Shown piece by piece: positions 17,092 to 26,260 of a stretch of DNA of 64,000 nucleotides; the first letter of the stretch is position 1; each line of letters begins with the position of its first letter. The notes beneath the pieces were generated by a model that was not told where the DNA came from, did not search any database, and worked only from the letters and a program-made list of their open reading frames with translations. The position numbers were made by a program, and so were the translations under genes. Origin of the DNA: Salinigranum marinum (lineage in GTDB: Archaea > Halobacteriota > Halobacteria > Halobacteriales > Haloferacaceae); NCBI RefSeq assembly GCF_024228675.1, contig NZ_CP100461.1:930001-994000 (forward strand), read 5' to 3'.

Positions 17092-17318
17092 GGCGGTCGG
17101 TCACTCCGTCGTTCGCCGCCGGACGTATCCGACGTCGCCCACGTAGTGTCGGAACTGAGTTACCACCTAACACGCAACGCGGATTGAATCTATGGGATGG
17201 GCAACGGCGGGGGTGTCGGGACGCCACCCGCCGTCGAACGCGTGGTCGCTCGCGACGACGAGGTCGCGGGGCGACTCCCCGACGCGGGTTTTTTTCCGCG
17301 CCGACCCAACCACTGGTC

Positions 17319-17795
17319 ATGACTCGCGATTCCGACGCCGAGGTGGGCGGCGAGACCGACATCGACGCGACGACCACGGCCACGGCCGCCGGACTCTCGG
17401 TCGTCGACCTCGACCACGTGGCGCTCCGCGTGGTCGACCTCGACCGCGCGCTCGGCTTCTACCACGACCTCCTCGGGCTTCCGATCAGGGACCGCGCGCG
17501 GTACGACCGGGGTGAGGTGCCCTACGTCGCGGTCGTCGCGGGCGGCAGACATCTCCACCTCGTGCCGGACGAGACGTTCGACGGTGACGTTGGGGGCGAG
17601 CACGTCTGTCTCCTCCTGCGGTCGGACGAGATCGATTCGCGGGGGGAACTCGAGGCGCTCCTCGACGACCTCGCGGACGCGGGCGTCACGGTCGAAGCCG
17701 ACGAGCCGAAGAAGCGGTACGGCGCGTACGGGCGAGCGTGGGCGGCGTACGTCCGCGATCCCGACGGCCGGCGCGTCGAGCTCAAGGTCCACTAG
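17319..17795 (+). CDS. VOC (glyoxalase/dioxygenase fold) protein
   Basis: 158 residues. After a 25-residue acidic lead, the vicinal-oxygen-chelate fold begins with VVDLDHVALRVVDLDRALGFYHDLLGLP, contains HLHLVPDETF and ends with AYVRDPDGRRVELKV. Metal ligands likely include His in the first and third strands and the Glu of RVELK. Members include glyoxalase I, ring-cleaving dioxygenases and resistance proteins; which one this is cannot be told. A T7 run about 27 bases before the ATG is the likely TATA-region, which suits a leaderless transcript. Confidence 0.82.
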   Translation: MTRDSDAEVGGETDIDATTTATAAGLSVVDLDHVALRVVDLDRALGFYHDLLGLPIRDRARYDRGEVPYVAVVAGGRHLHLVPDETFDGDVGGEHVCLLLRSDEIDSRGELEALLDDLADAGVTVEADEPKKRYGAYGRAWAAYVRDPDGRRVELKVH

Positions 17796-17872
17796 CGACG
17801 GTGTCTGACAGTCGGCCCGCCGGCGGTCGTCGGTCTGTCGGGCGTTCGTCCGCACCCGGTGTCTCTACTCCA

Positions 17873-19891
17873 TCAGTCGGACACTTCGGCGCTGGCGGCG
17901 ACGGACTGGCGTTCGGCTCCAGCCACTTCCGCCGTGACGACCTCGAACCGAGCGCCCCCGTCGGAACCGGACGTGACGTCGACGCTCCAGCCGTGGGCGT
18001 CGACCACCTTGGCGACGATGGCGAGCCCGAGCCCCGAGCCGTCGTCGCCGGTCGAGTAGCCCTCGTCGAACACCTGGTCGTGCTCGTCGGGTGGGATGCC
18101 GGGGCCGTCGTCTTCGACGAAGAACCCACTCGCGCCGTCGAGCGGGCCGATCCTGACGGTCGTGTCGCCGGCGCCCCCGGGCTCGTTGGTCGCCGAGCGA
18201 CCGGTCGTCGAGCCGTGTTCCACGCTGTTCCGGAAGAGGTTCTCGAAGACGGCCGGGAGCCGAGTGGGGTCTGCGGACACCGTTCCGATCTCCTCGACCG
18301 AGAGGGTGGCGTCCGCCGTCTCGACCGCGAGCCACGCCTCCTCGGCGACCTCGGTCAGGTCGACCGTCGTCACCTCGCCGACCGTCCGACCCTCGCGGGC
18401 GAGCGCGAGGACGTCGTCGATGATCGCCTCCATCCGGTCGATCGCCGACGACACGCGGTCGAGGTGGCTCACGTCGCCCGTCTCCTGTGCGACGTCGACG
18501 AAGCCCTCGACGACGTTCAACGGGTTGCGGAGGTCGTGTGAGACCGCGGCGGCGAACGCGTCGAGCCGGTCGTTCTGTCGCTTGAGCGTCCGCTCGCGCC
18601 GCTGGCGTTCGAGCGTGTGCGCGACCGTGTCGGCGACCGTCCGGAGCATCGACACCTCCGCGTCGGACCAGTCGCGTGGGCCCCGAGCGGTCTCGAAGCC
18701 GACGAACCCCCGGAACTCCCAGCCCGACACCAGCGGCACCACTACTGCCCCGGTCGTCCCCGCGAACAGTTCGGACGTGAACGCCTCGTTCGTCGGGAGG
18801 TCGGCGACGTCGACGATCCGGACGTTCTCGAACCGACAGAGGCGGCTCGGAAGCCACCCCTCGGGCTCCCAGTACTCGACGATCTCGGGCGGGACCGCGA
18901 CAGCATCGTCGTCCTCGCCACGCGTCCAGCCGTGTTTCAGCACCGGCGGCTCGGTCCCGTCCGTCTCGTAGATGTAACAGCGGTCGAGGTCGGCGAACTC
19001 GGCGACGTTCTGGAGCGTCCAGCGGACCTTCGTGGCAATCTCGTCGGTCTCGGCGCTCATCAGCGACGTCGACGTGTCGAGGACGAGATCCTGGAAGTCG
19101 ACGAGGTACTGTAGGTCGTCCGCGTGGGGATCGCCCGCTTCGACCGCCCGCGAGAGCGTCCCGACCACCCCGCGGGTGTCAGCTTCGAGTCCCGATCGCG
19201 TCATCCGAACGACGTACTCCGTCGGTTCGTCGCCGCCGAGCGTCGTCCGGAAGCAGGTGGTCTCCGGACCGCTCTCGGCCGAGATCGACTCGAACTCCGC
19301 GGTGAGCTGGTCGTCCGTTCCGAGCGCCGAGACGTGCCGGCCGAGGAGTTCGCGACGCTCGGCTCCGGCGTGGGTGACGAACAGGTCGTCGACCGAGATG
19401 AACCGGCCGTCGTCGTCGAGGAGGAAGACGGCGCTGTCGAGCGCTTCGAGCGCCGAGCCGTAGCGTCGCGACGTCCGCTGTGCCCGGTACTGCGTGACCG
19501 CGTTGACGATCCGGTTCGCCACGACGGCGTAGTGGTCGGCCCCCGACTGTTTCTGGACGTAGTCCGTGGCCCCCTCGCGAAACGCGTCCCGTGCGACTTC
19601 CTCCGACCCCTTCCCGGTCAGGAGGACGAACGGGAGGTCCGGCCACTCGCTCCGGACCGCGCTGAGGAGATCGAGCCCGCTCATCTCCGGCATCTCGTAG
19701 TCGGAGACGACGCAGTCGATCTCCCCGCGTCCCCGCTCGAGTTCGTCGAGCGCGGCCGTCGCGTCCGACACCGTCACGACGTCGAGTCCGGTCTCACCGC
19801 CCTCCCGTTCGAGATACGTCGCGACGAGTTCCCCGAACGCCGGGTCGTCGTCGACGTGGAGGACGGTGATCTCCCAGCCCGAGTCGTTCAT
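17873..19891 (-). CDS. soluble hybrid sensor histidine kinase (REC-PAS-GAF-HisKA-HATPase)
   Basis: 672 residues with no membrane segment. Residues 1-125 are a receiver domain with Asp64 as phospho-acceptor (CVVSDYEMPEMSG). A PAS-like domain (about 140-240) and a GAF domain (about 265-435) follow. The HisKA helix carries His452 in AAVSHDLRNPLN, and the ATPase has N (ENLFRNSVEHG), G1 (EDDGPGIPPDE) and G2 (GSGLGLAIV) boxes. This N-terminal receiver arrangement is common in haloarchaeal cytoplasmic sensors, where signals come through GAF/PAS. No partner regulator lies nearby, so the output pathway is unknown. Transcribed as a single gene. Confidence 0.92.
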   Translation of the reverse strand: MNDSGWEITVLHVDDDPAFGELVATYLEREGGETGLDVVTVSDATAALDELERGRGEIDCVVSDYEMPEMSGLDLLSAVRSEWPDLPFVLLTGKGSEEVARDAFREGATDYVQKQSGADHYAVVANRIVNAVTQYRAQRTSRRYGSALEALDSAVFLLDDDGRFISVDDLFVTHAGAERRELLGRHVSALGTDDQLTAEFESISAESGPETTCFRTTLGGDEPTEYVVRMTRSGLEADTRGVVGTLSRAVEAGDPHADDLQYLVDFQDLVLDTSTSLMSAETDEIATKVRWTLQNVAEFADLDRCYIYETDGTEPPVLKHGWTRGEDDDAVAVPPEIVEYWEPEGWLPSRLCRFENVRIVDVADLPTNEAFTSELFAGTTGAVVVPLVSGWEFRGFVGFETARGPRDWSDAEVSMLRTVADTVAHTLERQRRERTLKRQNDRLDAFAAAVSHDLRNPLNVVEGFVDVAQETGDVSHLDRVSSAIDRMEAIIDDVLALAREGRTVGEVTTVDLTEVAEEAWLAVETADATLSVEEIGTVSADPTRLPAVFENLFRNSVEHGSTTGRSATNEPGGAGDTTVRIGPLDGASGFFVEDDGPGIPPDEHDQVFDEGYSTGDDGSGLGLAIVAKVVDAHGWSVDVTSGSDGGARFEVVTAEVAGAERQSVAASAEVSD

Positions 19892-20046
19892 ACGACAGCG
19901 AGAACGATCCGTCCCTTTAGCGTTCGCGTCCGAGAATCACAAGTGAGAGCCTGATTCGGCGTGGAGTCAGGAACCTCCTGTTGCCTGATTGTGGCGTCCT
20001 GGCTATCGGACGGTCGGATCAGAACTGAGACCGGACGGCCGGACGG

Positions 20047-20988
20047 TCACGCTCCGTCGGGGTGGCGGTCCGTCTCCGATCCGTCGGTCGCTATCCGTTC
20101 GCTCGTCGTCGTGACCGCGATGCCGAGGAGGACGACCGCCCCGCCGGCGACAGTCGCGAGGGTCGGCACCTCGCCGAGGAGCGCAAGCGCGAGGAGCGTC
20201 GAGCCCAGCGGTTCGCCCAGGAGCGAGACGCTGACCACGGAGGAGTCGACGTGGGCCAACACCCAGTTGATGACCGTGTGACCGAAGAGGCCGGGACCGA
20301 CGGCCATCCCGGCGAACAGCAGCCACTCCCGGGGCGGGTAGCCCGTGAGCGCGTGACCCTCCCAGAGGGTGACGCCGAGGAGCGCGGCCGCACAGGCCAC
20401 GTAGACCACGGTCACGTAGGGGACGAGCGAGACCCGCTGGCGGATCGAGCGGCCGGCGAGGACGTACCCCGCGGCGGCGACGGCCCCGACGACGGCGAGC
20501 GCGTTGCCGTACAGCGGCCGACTCCCGCCGAGTGCGACCCCCGAGAGGACGTCGCCGAGCGACATGGCGACCATCCCACAGAGGGCGACGAGGATGCCCG
20601 CGGCCCGGCGACGGGTGACCCGTTCGTCGAGGAGTGCCCAGGCACCGACGGCGACGAACAGCGGCTGGGACTGCACCAGCGTGACCGAGGCGGCGACCGA
20701 CGTCCACGCGAGGCTCTCGAACCACGCGGCGAAGTGGACCGCGAGCGCGACGCCGGTCACGCACGCGAAAAGCGCGTCCCGCGGCCGAAGACGGCGGAAG
20801 TCGCCGCGGTACCGGGTCACCGCCCACGGGAGGAGTAGGCCGACAGTGAAGACGACCCGGTAGAACGCCTTCACGACCGACGGGGCGGCGGACCACCGGA
20901 CGAGGATAGCACTCGTCGAGACGGCGACGACCGCCACGCCGAGCGCGGCCATCGGCGGCGTTCGGCGTTCGACAGCGGCGAGGCTCAC
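20047..20988 (-). CDS. EamA/DMT-superfamily transporter
   Basis: 313 residues with about ten hydrophobic helices arranged as two EamA repeats. The first repeat contains the family motif KAFYRVVFTVGLLLPW and SLAWTSVAASVTLVQSQPLF; the second ends with SLLGEPLGSTLLALALLGEVP. The family exports or imports metabolites such as amino acids or nucleotide derivatives; the substrate is not deducible. The C-terminal 20 residues are polar and acidic. It is monocistronic and divergent from the beta-propeller lipoprotein gene. Confidence 0.9.
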   Translation of the reverse strand: MSLAAVERRTPPMAALGVAVVAVSTSAILVRWSAAPSVVKAFYRVVFTVGLLLPWAVTRYRGDFRRLRPRDALFACVTGVALAVHFAAWFESLAWTSVAASVTLVQSQPLFVAVGAWALLDERVTRRRAAGILVALCGMVAMSLGDVLSGVALGGSRPLYGNALAVVGAVAAAGYVLAGRSIRQRVSLVPYVTVVYVACAAALLGVTLWEGHALTGYPPREWLLFAGMAVGPGLFGHTVINWVLAHVDSSVVSVSLLGEPLGSTLLALALLGEVPTLATVAGGAVVLLGIAVTTTSERIATDGSETDRHPDGA

Positions 20989-21051
20989 GTCGGGTGATGC
21001 GTGCGTCCGTGGCTTACCGGTATCGGTGTCGGCCTCGTCCGCGCCGTCGGT

Positions 21052-21104
21052 CCAGGGGGTGACTCGAACCAGGAGGTGTCTTTAACCAGGGGGTGACTCG
21101 AACC
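21052..21104. repeat. 19-bp direct repeat upstream of the beta-propeller gene
   Basis: CCAGGGGGTGACTCGAACC occurs exactly at 21052-21070 and 21086-21104, separated by a short TTTAA-containing spacer. It lies in the divergent promoter region, so it could be a duplicated regulator site or a simple local duplication. Confidence 0.8.
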
Positions 21105-21179
21105 TCGGCCGGGGAGAGTCGCACCCCTCGCCCCGGATCCGAACGGCACAAAAGACCTTTGCCGCTGCTGCTTGAAGCG

Positions 21180-23483
21180 ATGGCGATGCCCTCCACCCCG
21201 CGACTCACGCGCAGACGACTCCTCGGAGCCGTCTCGAGCCTCGCGCTCGGGGCGGGCTGTAGCGCGCGTCCGGACCCGTCGACTGCACCGTCGGCGACGG
21301 CGACCGACGAGCGGGCCTCGGCGACCAGTGCGACGCCGCACAGCGACGAGACGCCCACCGCGGGTCCCATCGACGCGAGCCTCGCCGGGCCGTGGCCGAC
21401 GTTCGGCCGCGACCCCGGTAACACGGCGACGACCGACGCGTCGGGGCCGAGCGCCCCCGTGGACGCCTACTGGACCCAACAGGTCGGGAACGTCGGCCTC
21501 CAGTATCCGGCCGTCGGCCCCGCAGGCCCGTACGTCGCGACGCGCCGCGGCGCGCTCGTCGCACTCGACGCGAGCGGTGAGGAACGCTGGCTTCGGGCGC
21601 TCGACGACGAGGTCGTCACGGCCCCGGTCGTGACGCCGGACCGCGTCGTCGTCGGCACGGTCTCGGGCACCGTCACCGCCTTCACGCCCGCCGGCGAGAA
21701 AGCGTGGTCCGCGAGCCTCCCCGAGAGACTGTTCGCGCCGCACGCCTCCGACGGTACCGTCTTTGCCGCGACGACCGAGACGGTCGTCGTCGCTCACCAG
21801 TCCACGGGCGTCGTGGCGTTCGACCTCGCGGGCGGCGGCCGCCGCTGGGACACGGCGCTGACGGGGCGCGTCCACCGTCCGCGGGTGGTCGACGGGACGG
21901 TGTACGTGAGTACGGACCCCCAGGACGGCGACGGCGCGGTCGTCGCGCTCTCGTTGGACGACGGCACGGAGCGGTGGCGAGCGACCGTCCCACGAGGGGC
22001 GTCCGTCGCCCCGACCGTCACCGAGACGGACGTCTACACCGGCACACACCGGGGCTTAGTTCTCGCGGTCGACCGCGAGGGACGCGAGCGCTGGCGGACC
22101 TCTGTCGACGACTGGGTGAGCACGACGCCGGTCGTCGCCGCCGACGCGGTCTGGGTGGGAACGCTCGACGGCCGACTGTTCGCGCTCGAACGCGACGGAG
22201 GGCGGCGGGCCACGTACGACCTCGAACTGACGACGCCCGTCGTCCGTGACGACGTCCTCTACGCCGGGAGCGGTGAGGGCGTCGTCGCGTTCGACGCGGC
22301 CGACGGCGCGGTCCGGTGGCGGACGGACGTCGATGGCCACGTCAGCCCGCCGCTCCGTCTCGCCGGCGACCGGCTCTACGTCGGCGCGGACGAGGGCGAC
22401 GCCTACGCGCTCGCGGTCGACGACGGGCGCGTGCGGTGGTCGTTCACCGCTCGCCCCGCGACGACGCCGAGCCCGGTCGTCGACGACCGCTCCGTCTACG
22501 TCGAGGGGCTCTCGGGCTCCCTCCACGGCATCGTCGTCGAGAGCGGCAAAGACCTCTGGCGCCCCGGGCTCGTGGCCGGCGTCGTCGGCACGCCGGCGGT
22601 GCTCGCGGGTGGGGTCGTCACCGGCCTCCGGAACCGGCGACTGGCCGCGACCGCGCCGCTGGACTACGGCGACCCCCCGCGCGACCCGGTTCGGGTGACG
22701 CCGCGGCCGTCGCCGACGGAGACGCCCGTCGCGATCGACCTCCCGCAGGCCGACCGACGCTGGACGACGGGGCTCGGGGCGCTGCCGACCGGCGGGGTTG
22801 GGTTCGCCGACGGGGCCGCGTACGTCCCCGCGGGCGGCGAACTCGTCCGTGTCGACGCCGCCACGGGGCGCATCCAGTGGCGGTCGAACGTGGGCAGTGC
22901 GGTGGGGACGACGCCGGCGGTCGGCGAGATAGCGAACGAGGGGCGAGTCGTGGTCGGCGGTGCCGACGGCATCACGGCGTTCGGGACCGCCGAGGGCCGC
23001 CGGCGGTGGCACGTGGAGACGCCGGCGGCGGTGCGGAGCAGTCCCGCCGTTCGTGACGGCCGCGTCGTGGTCGGGGGCGACGACAGCGTCGTTCGCGCGC
23101 TCGCGCTCGGCGACGGGACCGAACGGTGGCGTGTCGAGACCGGTGGCCCCGTCCTGAGCAGTCCGGCGGTCAGTTCAGGTATGGCGTTCGTCGGGAGCGA
23201 CGACGGCGTCGTCCGCGGGTTCGCGCTCGCGGATGGAACCGAACGCTGGCGGGTCGAGACCGACGGCCCGGTCCGAAGCAGTCCAGCGGTCGCCGACGGC
23301 ACGGTGTTCGTCGGGAGCCGCGACCGTCACCTGTACGCGCTGGCGGCCGCCGACGGCTCGGTGCGGTGGCGACACGAACTCGACAACTGGGTCGACGGCT
23401 CCCCCGCCGTGGCCCACGGTGCCGTCTTCGTCACCGACCAGTCGGGAGCGTGTCACTGCCTGGCGACCAGCACGGACGGGTGA
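21180..23483 (+). CDS. Tat-exported lipoprotein with PQQ-type beta-propeller repeats
   Basis: About 767 residues from the ATG at 21180. The N-terminus TRRRLLGAVSSLALGAGC has a twin-arginine motif and a lipobox cysteine, the usual Tat-lipoprotein signal of haloarchaea, so the protein is anchored outside the cell. A Ser/Thr-rich spacer follows, then many blades with repeated VVALD...GTERWR.. and SSPAV.DGTVFVGSDD.. signatures. The last three blades (nt 23000-23350) are nearly identical to each other, which suggests recent internal duplication. The family binds PQQ or acts as a protein scaffold; a dehydrogenase domain is not visible. The A-rich box near 21151 is placed for a leaderless mRNA. An upstream in-frame ATG at 21093 lies before the signal and is unlikely. 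Confidence 0.85.
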   Translation: MAMPSTPRLTRRRLLGAVSSLALGAGCSARPDPSTAPSATATDERASATSATPHSDETPTAGPIDASLAGPWPTFGRDPGNTATTDASGPSAPVDAYWTQQVGNVGLQYPAVGPAGPYVATRRGALVALDASGEERWLRALDDEVVTAPVVTPDRVVVGTVSGTVTAFTPAGEKAWSASLPERLFAPHASDGTVFAATTETVVVAHQSTGVVAFDLAGGGRRWDTALTGRVHRPRVVDGTVYVSTDPQDGDGAVVALSLDDGTERWRATVPRGASVAPTVTETDVYTGTHRGLVLAVDREGRERWRTSVDDWVSTTPVVAADAVWVGTLDGRLFALERDGGRRATYDLELTTPVVRDDVLYAGSGEGVVAFDAADGAVRWRTDVDGHVSPPLRLAGDRLYVGADEGDAYALAVDDGRVRWSFTARPATTPSPVVDDRSVYVEGLSGSLHGIVVESGKDLWRPGLVAGVVGTPAVLAGGVVTGLRNRRLAATAPLDYGDPPRDPVRVTPRPSPTETPVAIDLPQADRRWTTGLGALPTGGVGFADGAAYVPAGGELVRVDAATGRIQWRSNVGSAVGTTPAVGEIANEGRVVVGGADGITAFGTAEGRRRWHVETPAAVRSSPAVRDGRVVVGGDDSVVRALALGDGTERWRVETGGPVLSSPAVSSGMAFVGSDDGVVRGFALADGTERWRVETDGPVRSSPAVADGTVFVGSRDRHLYALAAADGSVRWRHELDNWVDGSPAVAHGAVFVTDQSGACHCLATSTDG

Positions 23484-23502
23484 GACGGCCGATACCGGCG
23501 CT

Positions 23503-24294
23503 TCAGCCGACGTACGTCGGCCGTTCGGCGTAGCTGATCGGATCCTCCGTTCCGAGCGCCTGAAACGCCCGCAGTCGAAACGCACAGGAGTCACAGGTGC
23601 CGCAGGCCGGCTCCTCGTCGCGGTAACACGACCAGGTGTGTCCGAACGGGACACCGAGTTCGAGCCCTCGGCGGGCGATGTCGGTCTTCGAGTCGCGGAC
23701 GAACGGTACCTCGATCGAGACGGTCGTCTCCGGCTTCGTTCCGACGTCGACCATCGCCTCGAACGCCGCGAAGAACTCGGGACGGCAGTCGGGGTAGCCG
23801 GCGTAGTCCTCCGAGTGCGCGCCGACGAACACCGCGTCACAGTCGCGGGCTTCGGCGTACGACACCGCCATCGAGAGGAGGTTGGCGTTGCGGAACGGGA
23901 CGTACGACGAGGGGGTCTCCTCGCTCGCGGGATCGGCGTCGGTCACGTCCATCGCCTCGTCCGTGAGGCTCGACCCCCCGATGCGTCCGAGGTGATCCGT
24001 CTCGACGTGCAGGAAGTCGCGGGCCGCGAGATCGTCCGCCAAGCGGCGGGCGCAGTCGTACTCCTTCGTCTCGGTCCGCTGGCCGTAGGAGGTGTGGAGG
24101 ACGAACAGCTCGTAGCCCCGGTCGCGGGCCTCGTAGGCCGTCGTCGCGCTGTCCATCCCACCCGAGAGGAGCACGACTGCGCGTTTTTCGGCGGCGGGGT
24201 CCGCACGTTCGTCCATGTCAGCACGTTCGTCCGTGTCGGCGCTCTCGCGGTCGAGGGTCGGGGTGGCGGTGTCGGTTCGGTGGTCGTCGGTCAT
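23503..24294 (-). CDS. queC: 7-cyano-7-deazaguanine synthase QueC
   Basis: 263 residues. The PP-loop ATPase motif is VVLLSGGMDSATTAYEA; a C-terminal four-cysteine zinc site is seen in TWSCYRDEEPACGTCDSCAF. The enzyme converts 7-carboxy-7-deazaguanine to preQ0 with ATP and ammonia. In archaea preQ0 is inserted into tRNA position 15 by TGT and turned into archaeosine. The first 35 residues are a low-complexity acidic lead that includes a DERAD duplication, so translation might start at the ATG at 24218 instead. It is the last gene of queD-queE-queC. Confidence 0.95.
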   Translation of the reverse strand: MTDDHRTDTATPTLDRESADTDERADMDERADPAAEKRAVVLLSGGMDSATTAYEARDRGYELFVLHTSYGQRTETKEYDCARRLADDLAARDFLHVETDHLGRIGGSSLTDEAMDVTDADPASEETPSSYVPFRNANLLSMAVSYAEARDCDAVFVGAHSEDYAGYPDCRPEFFAAFEAMVDVGTKPETTVSIEVPFVRDSKTDIARRGLELGVPFGHTWSCYRDEEPACGTCDSCAFRLRAFQALGTEDPISYAERPTYVG

Positions 24295-24333
24295 GGTGTG
24301 TCGTGGGTCGGTCGTGGTGTGTCGTGGGTCGGT
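24294..24333. repeat. 19-bp direct repeat before queC
   Basis: TGGTGTGTCGTGGGTCGGT occurs exactly at 24294-24312 and 24315-24333 (period 21) in the 97-base spacer between queE and queC, and a looser GGTCGG pattern continues to about 24380. It begins inside the queC start codon, so it forms part of the translation initiation region of queC. Confidence 0.8.
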
Positions 24334-24391
24334 GAAGCGGTGGGGAGTCGAGTGGTCGGTCGGAGGTCGGTCGGGGGCGGGTCGAGGAGGA

Positions 24392-25174
24392 TCAGGTTTT
24401 GGGCGCGTCGTTCCAGAGATCGACGTGCAGTCGCGGGGTGTACCGGTAGCCGTGTTCGAGGGCGAGGTCGGCGACCGTCGCCCGACGGGCCGAGAACGCC
24501 TCTCGGGTCGTCCCTTCGGGCATGAGGAGCACGTCGTGGCCGCGGATGGGGACGCTCGCGGCGTCGCGGAGGCGGTCGACCAGCGAGTCGATCTCGGGGA
24601 GGTCCTCGGGGCCCGTGACGACGAACTTCAGCTGAAACGCGTGGCGCTCGACGAGCGTCGCCAGCGCCGCGAGGTCGACGCGCAGGTGGTCGTGCCGCTC
24701 GGCCCACGTCCCGACGTCCGCGTCGCCGCCGGCCGGCGGTCGATCAGGCGTCGGCGTCGACGAGGCCAGTTTCGGGCTGATGGAGACGAGGTCGATCGGA
24801 ACGTCGGGCGCGAGGGTCCCGTTCGTCTCGACGGTCGTGTGGTAGCGCCCCTGGAGCCGAGCCAGGAGGTTGCCCGCGGCGTCGTGGACGAGCGGTTCGC
24901 CGCCCGTCAGGACGACGTGGTCGGCGTCGAACGCGTCGATCCGGTCTAGTAGTTCGTCGACGGTGCGCCACGCGCCCGTCGGCTCCCAAGAGGTGTGATA
25001 CGAGTCGCAGAACCAACAACGGAGGTTACAGCCGCTGGTGCGGACGAACACGGAGGGCGTGCCGGCGAGGATCCCTTCGCCCTGGAGCGAATAGAACAGT
25101 TCGTTGATCGGGAGCGACGGACGGTCGGGGTCCGTCTCTCGCCCAACCGCGTCGGCGTCCGAGGAGACCGGCAT
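24392..25174 (-). CDS. queE: 7-carboxy-7-deazaguanine synthase QueE (radical SAM)
   Basis: 260 residues. The radical SAM cluster motif is CNLRCWFC (CX3CX2C) within RTSGCNLRCWFCDSYHTSW; the substrate-loop start LPINELFYSLQGEGILAG and the VLTGGEPLVH strand are typical of QueE. It rearranges 6-carboxytetrahydropterin to 7-carboxy-7-deazaguanine with SAM and a 4Fe-4S cluster. It lies two bases after queD in the same orientation, so the three genes form one preQ0 operon. Confidence 0.95.
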   Translation of the reverse strand: MPVSSDADAVGRETDPDRPSLPINELFYSLQGEGILAGTPSVFVRTSGCNLRCWFCDSYHTSWEPTGAWRTVDELLDRIDAFDADHVVLTGGEPLVHDAAGNLLARLQGRYHTTVETNGTLAPDVPIDLVSISPKLASSTPTPDRPPAGGDADVGTWAERHDHLRVDLAALATLVERHAFQLKFVVTGPEDLPEIDSLVDRLRDAASVPIRGHDVLLMPEGTTREAFSARRATVADLALEHGYRYTPRLHVDLWNDAPKT

Positions 25175-25176
25175 CG

Positions 25177-25638
25177 TCAGGACCGCGCGCAGAGTTCGGC
25201 CGTCTCGCGCACCTCGACGGCGACCGCCGTGACCGTGTCGGGCAACCGGGCTTCGAGCCGCCGTTCGAGGACGACGCTCATCACCTCGGCGGTCGGTGGC
25301 GCGTCGAGAACGATCAGCGCGTCACCGTCGCCGCTGGCCTCGAACGCCTCTACGAGCGGATCGCCGGCCTCGAGGAGAAACCGGTGGTCCCACTCGTCGA
25401 CGACGTCGGTGACGTCGCCCTTGTCGACGACCCAGCCCTCAGCCGAGAGTTCGCCGTGGACCGTGACCGAGATCTCGTAGTTGTGCCCGTGCGGCCGGGC
25501 ACACTTGCCGTCGTGGTGCTGGAGCCGGTGGCCCGCGCTGATGCGGATCGGCCGGTCGCGCCCGACGTGGAGGACCCGCTCGCCCGCGTCGGCGAGCGTC
25601 GACGGCTCGGAACTCTCTTTTGGTACTCTTCGGTTCAT
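25177..25638 (-). CDS. queD: 6-carboxy-5,6,7,8-tetrahydropterin synthase QueD
   Basis: 153 residues of the PTPS/QueD fold. Zinc histidines are visible in ISAGHRL and HGHNYEI, the catalytic cysteine in DGKCARPHGH, and the late VDKGDVTDVVDEWDHRFLL and APPTAEVMSVVLERRL motifs fit the family. It makes 6-carboxytetrahydropterin from dihydroneopterin triphosphate, the first committed step toward preQ0. First gene of the operon. Confidence 0.93.
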   Translation of the reverse strand: MNRRVPKESSEPSTLADAGERVLHVGRDRPIRISAGHRLQHHDGKCARPHGHNYEISVTVHGELSAEGWVVDKGDVTDVVDEWDHRFLLEAGDPLVEAFEASGDGDALIVLDAPPTAEVMSVVLERRLEARLPDTVTAVAVEVRETAELCARS

Positions 25639-25655
25639 ATCCGGAGAATACTGGG

Positions 25656-25667
25656 ATCATACTTAAC
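25656..25667 (-). promoter_or_regulatory. TATA-like box of the queDEC operon
   Basis: On the minus strand GTTAAGTATGA is centred about 25 bases before the queD ATG, the spacing of a leaderless haloarchaeal transcript. Confidence 0.5.
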
Positions 25668-25753
25668 GAGTTCCATCGGTGGACATCGGACGATCGGGCC
25701 GGACGGGACACACGTGCTGGACGCTACTCGGGCCCAAAGAGGCTCCGCCGGGC

Positions 25754-26164
25754 TCAGGCGGCGTCCGAGCGCGCGGCGGCGACCCGCTCGCGCCACGAGT
25801 CGGGGACCTCGATCGCCCGTCCGTCGTCGTCGACGGCGACCTGGACGGTCTCGGCGGTCGCGACGGGCTTCCCCTCGTAGCGGAGTTCGTACCCCATAGT
25901 GAAGCTCGTCCGACCGAAGTCGGTGATGCCGACCGCGACCGTGGCTTCGCCGACGTCAGGGATCGCGCGCTCGTAGTCGAGTTCGAGCCGCGCGACGACG
26001 AAGCTGATCTCGTGGACGCCCAGGTCCAGTACGTCCCGGAAGTAGTGGACGCGAGCCTCCTCACAGAGGGTGGCGTAGGCGGCGTTGTTGACGTGGCCGA
26101 ACGTGTCGAGGTCGGAGTACCGCACGTCGACCGTGGCGTGGTAGTGGAGGTCGGAGTCGCCCAT
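25754..26164 (-). CDS. acyl-CoA thioesterase (4HBT hot-dog fold)
   Basis: 136 residues. The hot-dog signature VRYSDLDTFGHVNNAAYATL contains the catalytic Asp of the YbgC/FadM-like 4-hydroxybenzoyl-CoA thioesterase group, and the central helix and strands (EISFVVARLELDYERAI, GRTSFTMGYEL) follow. It would hydrolyse a CoA thioester in the cytoplasm; which acyl group is unknown. It is a single gene in the same direction as the que operon. Confidence 0.9.
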   Translation of the reverse strand: MGDSDLHYHATVDVRYSDLDTFGHVNNAAYATLCEEARVHYFRDVLDLGVHEISFVVARLELDYERAIPDVGEATVAVGITDFGRTSFTMGYELRYEGKPVATAETVQVAVDDDGRAIEVPDSWRERVAAARSDAA

Positions 26165-26260
26165 ACCCGAACGTCCCCCGCCGGCTCGAAAACAGCGTCG
26201 GTCGCGGCGAGACCGGGGACGGACGGGCGAAGACGGCCGAGACGGTCGATTCCGGGCGAC

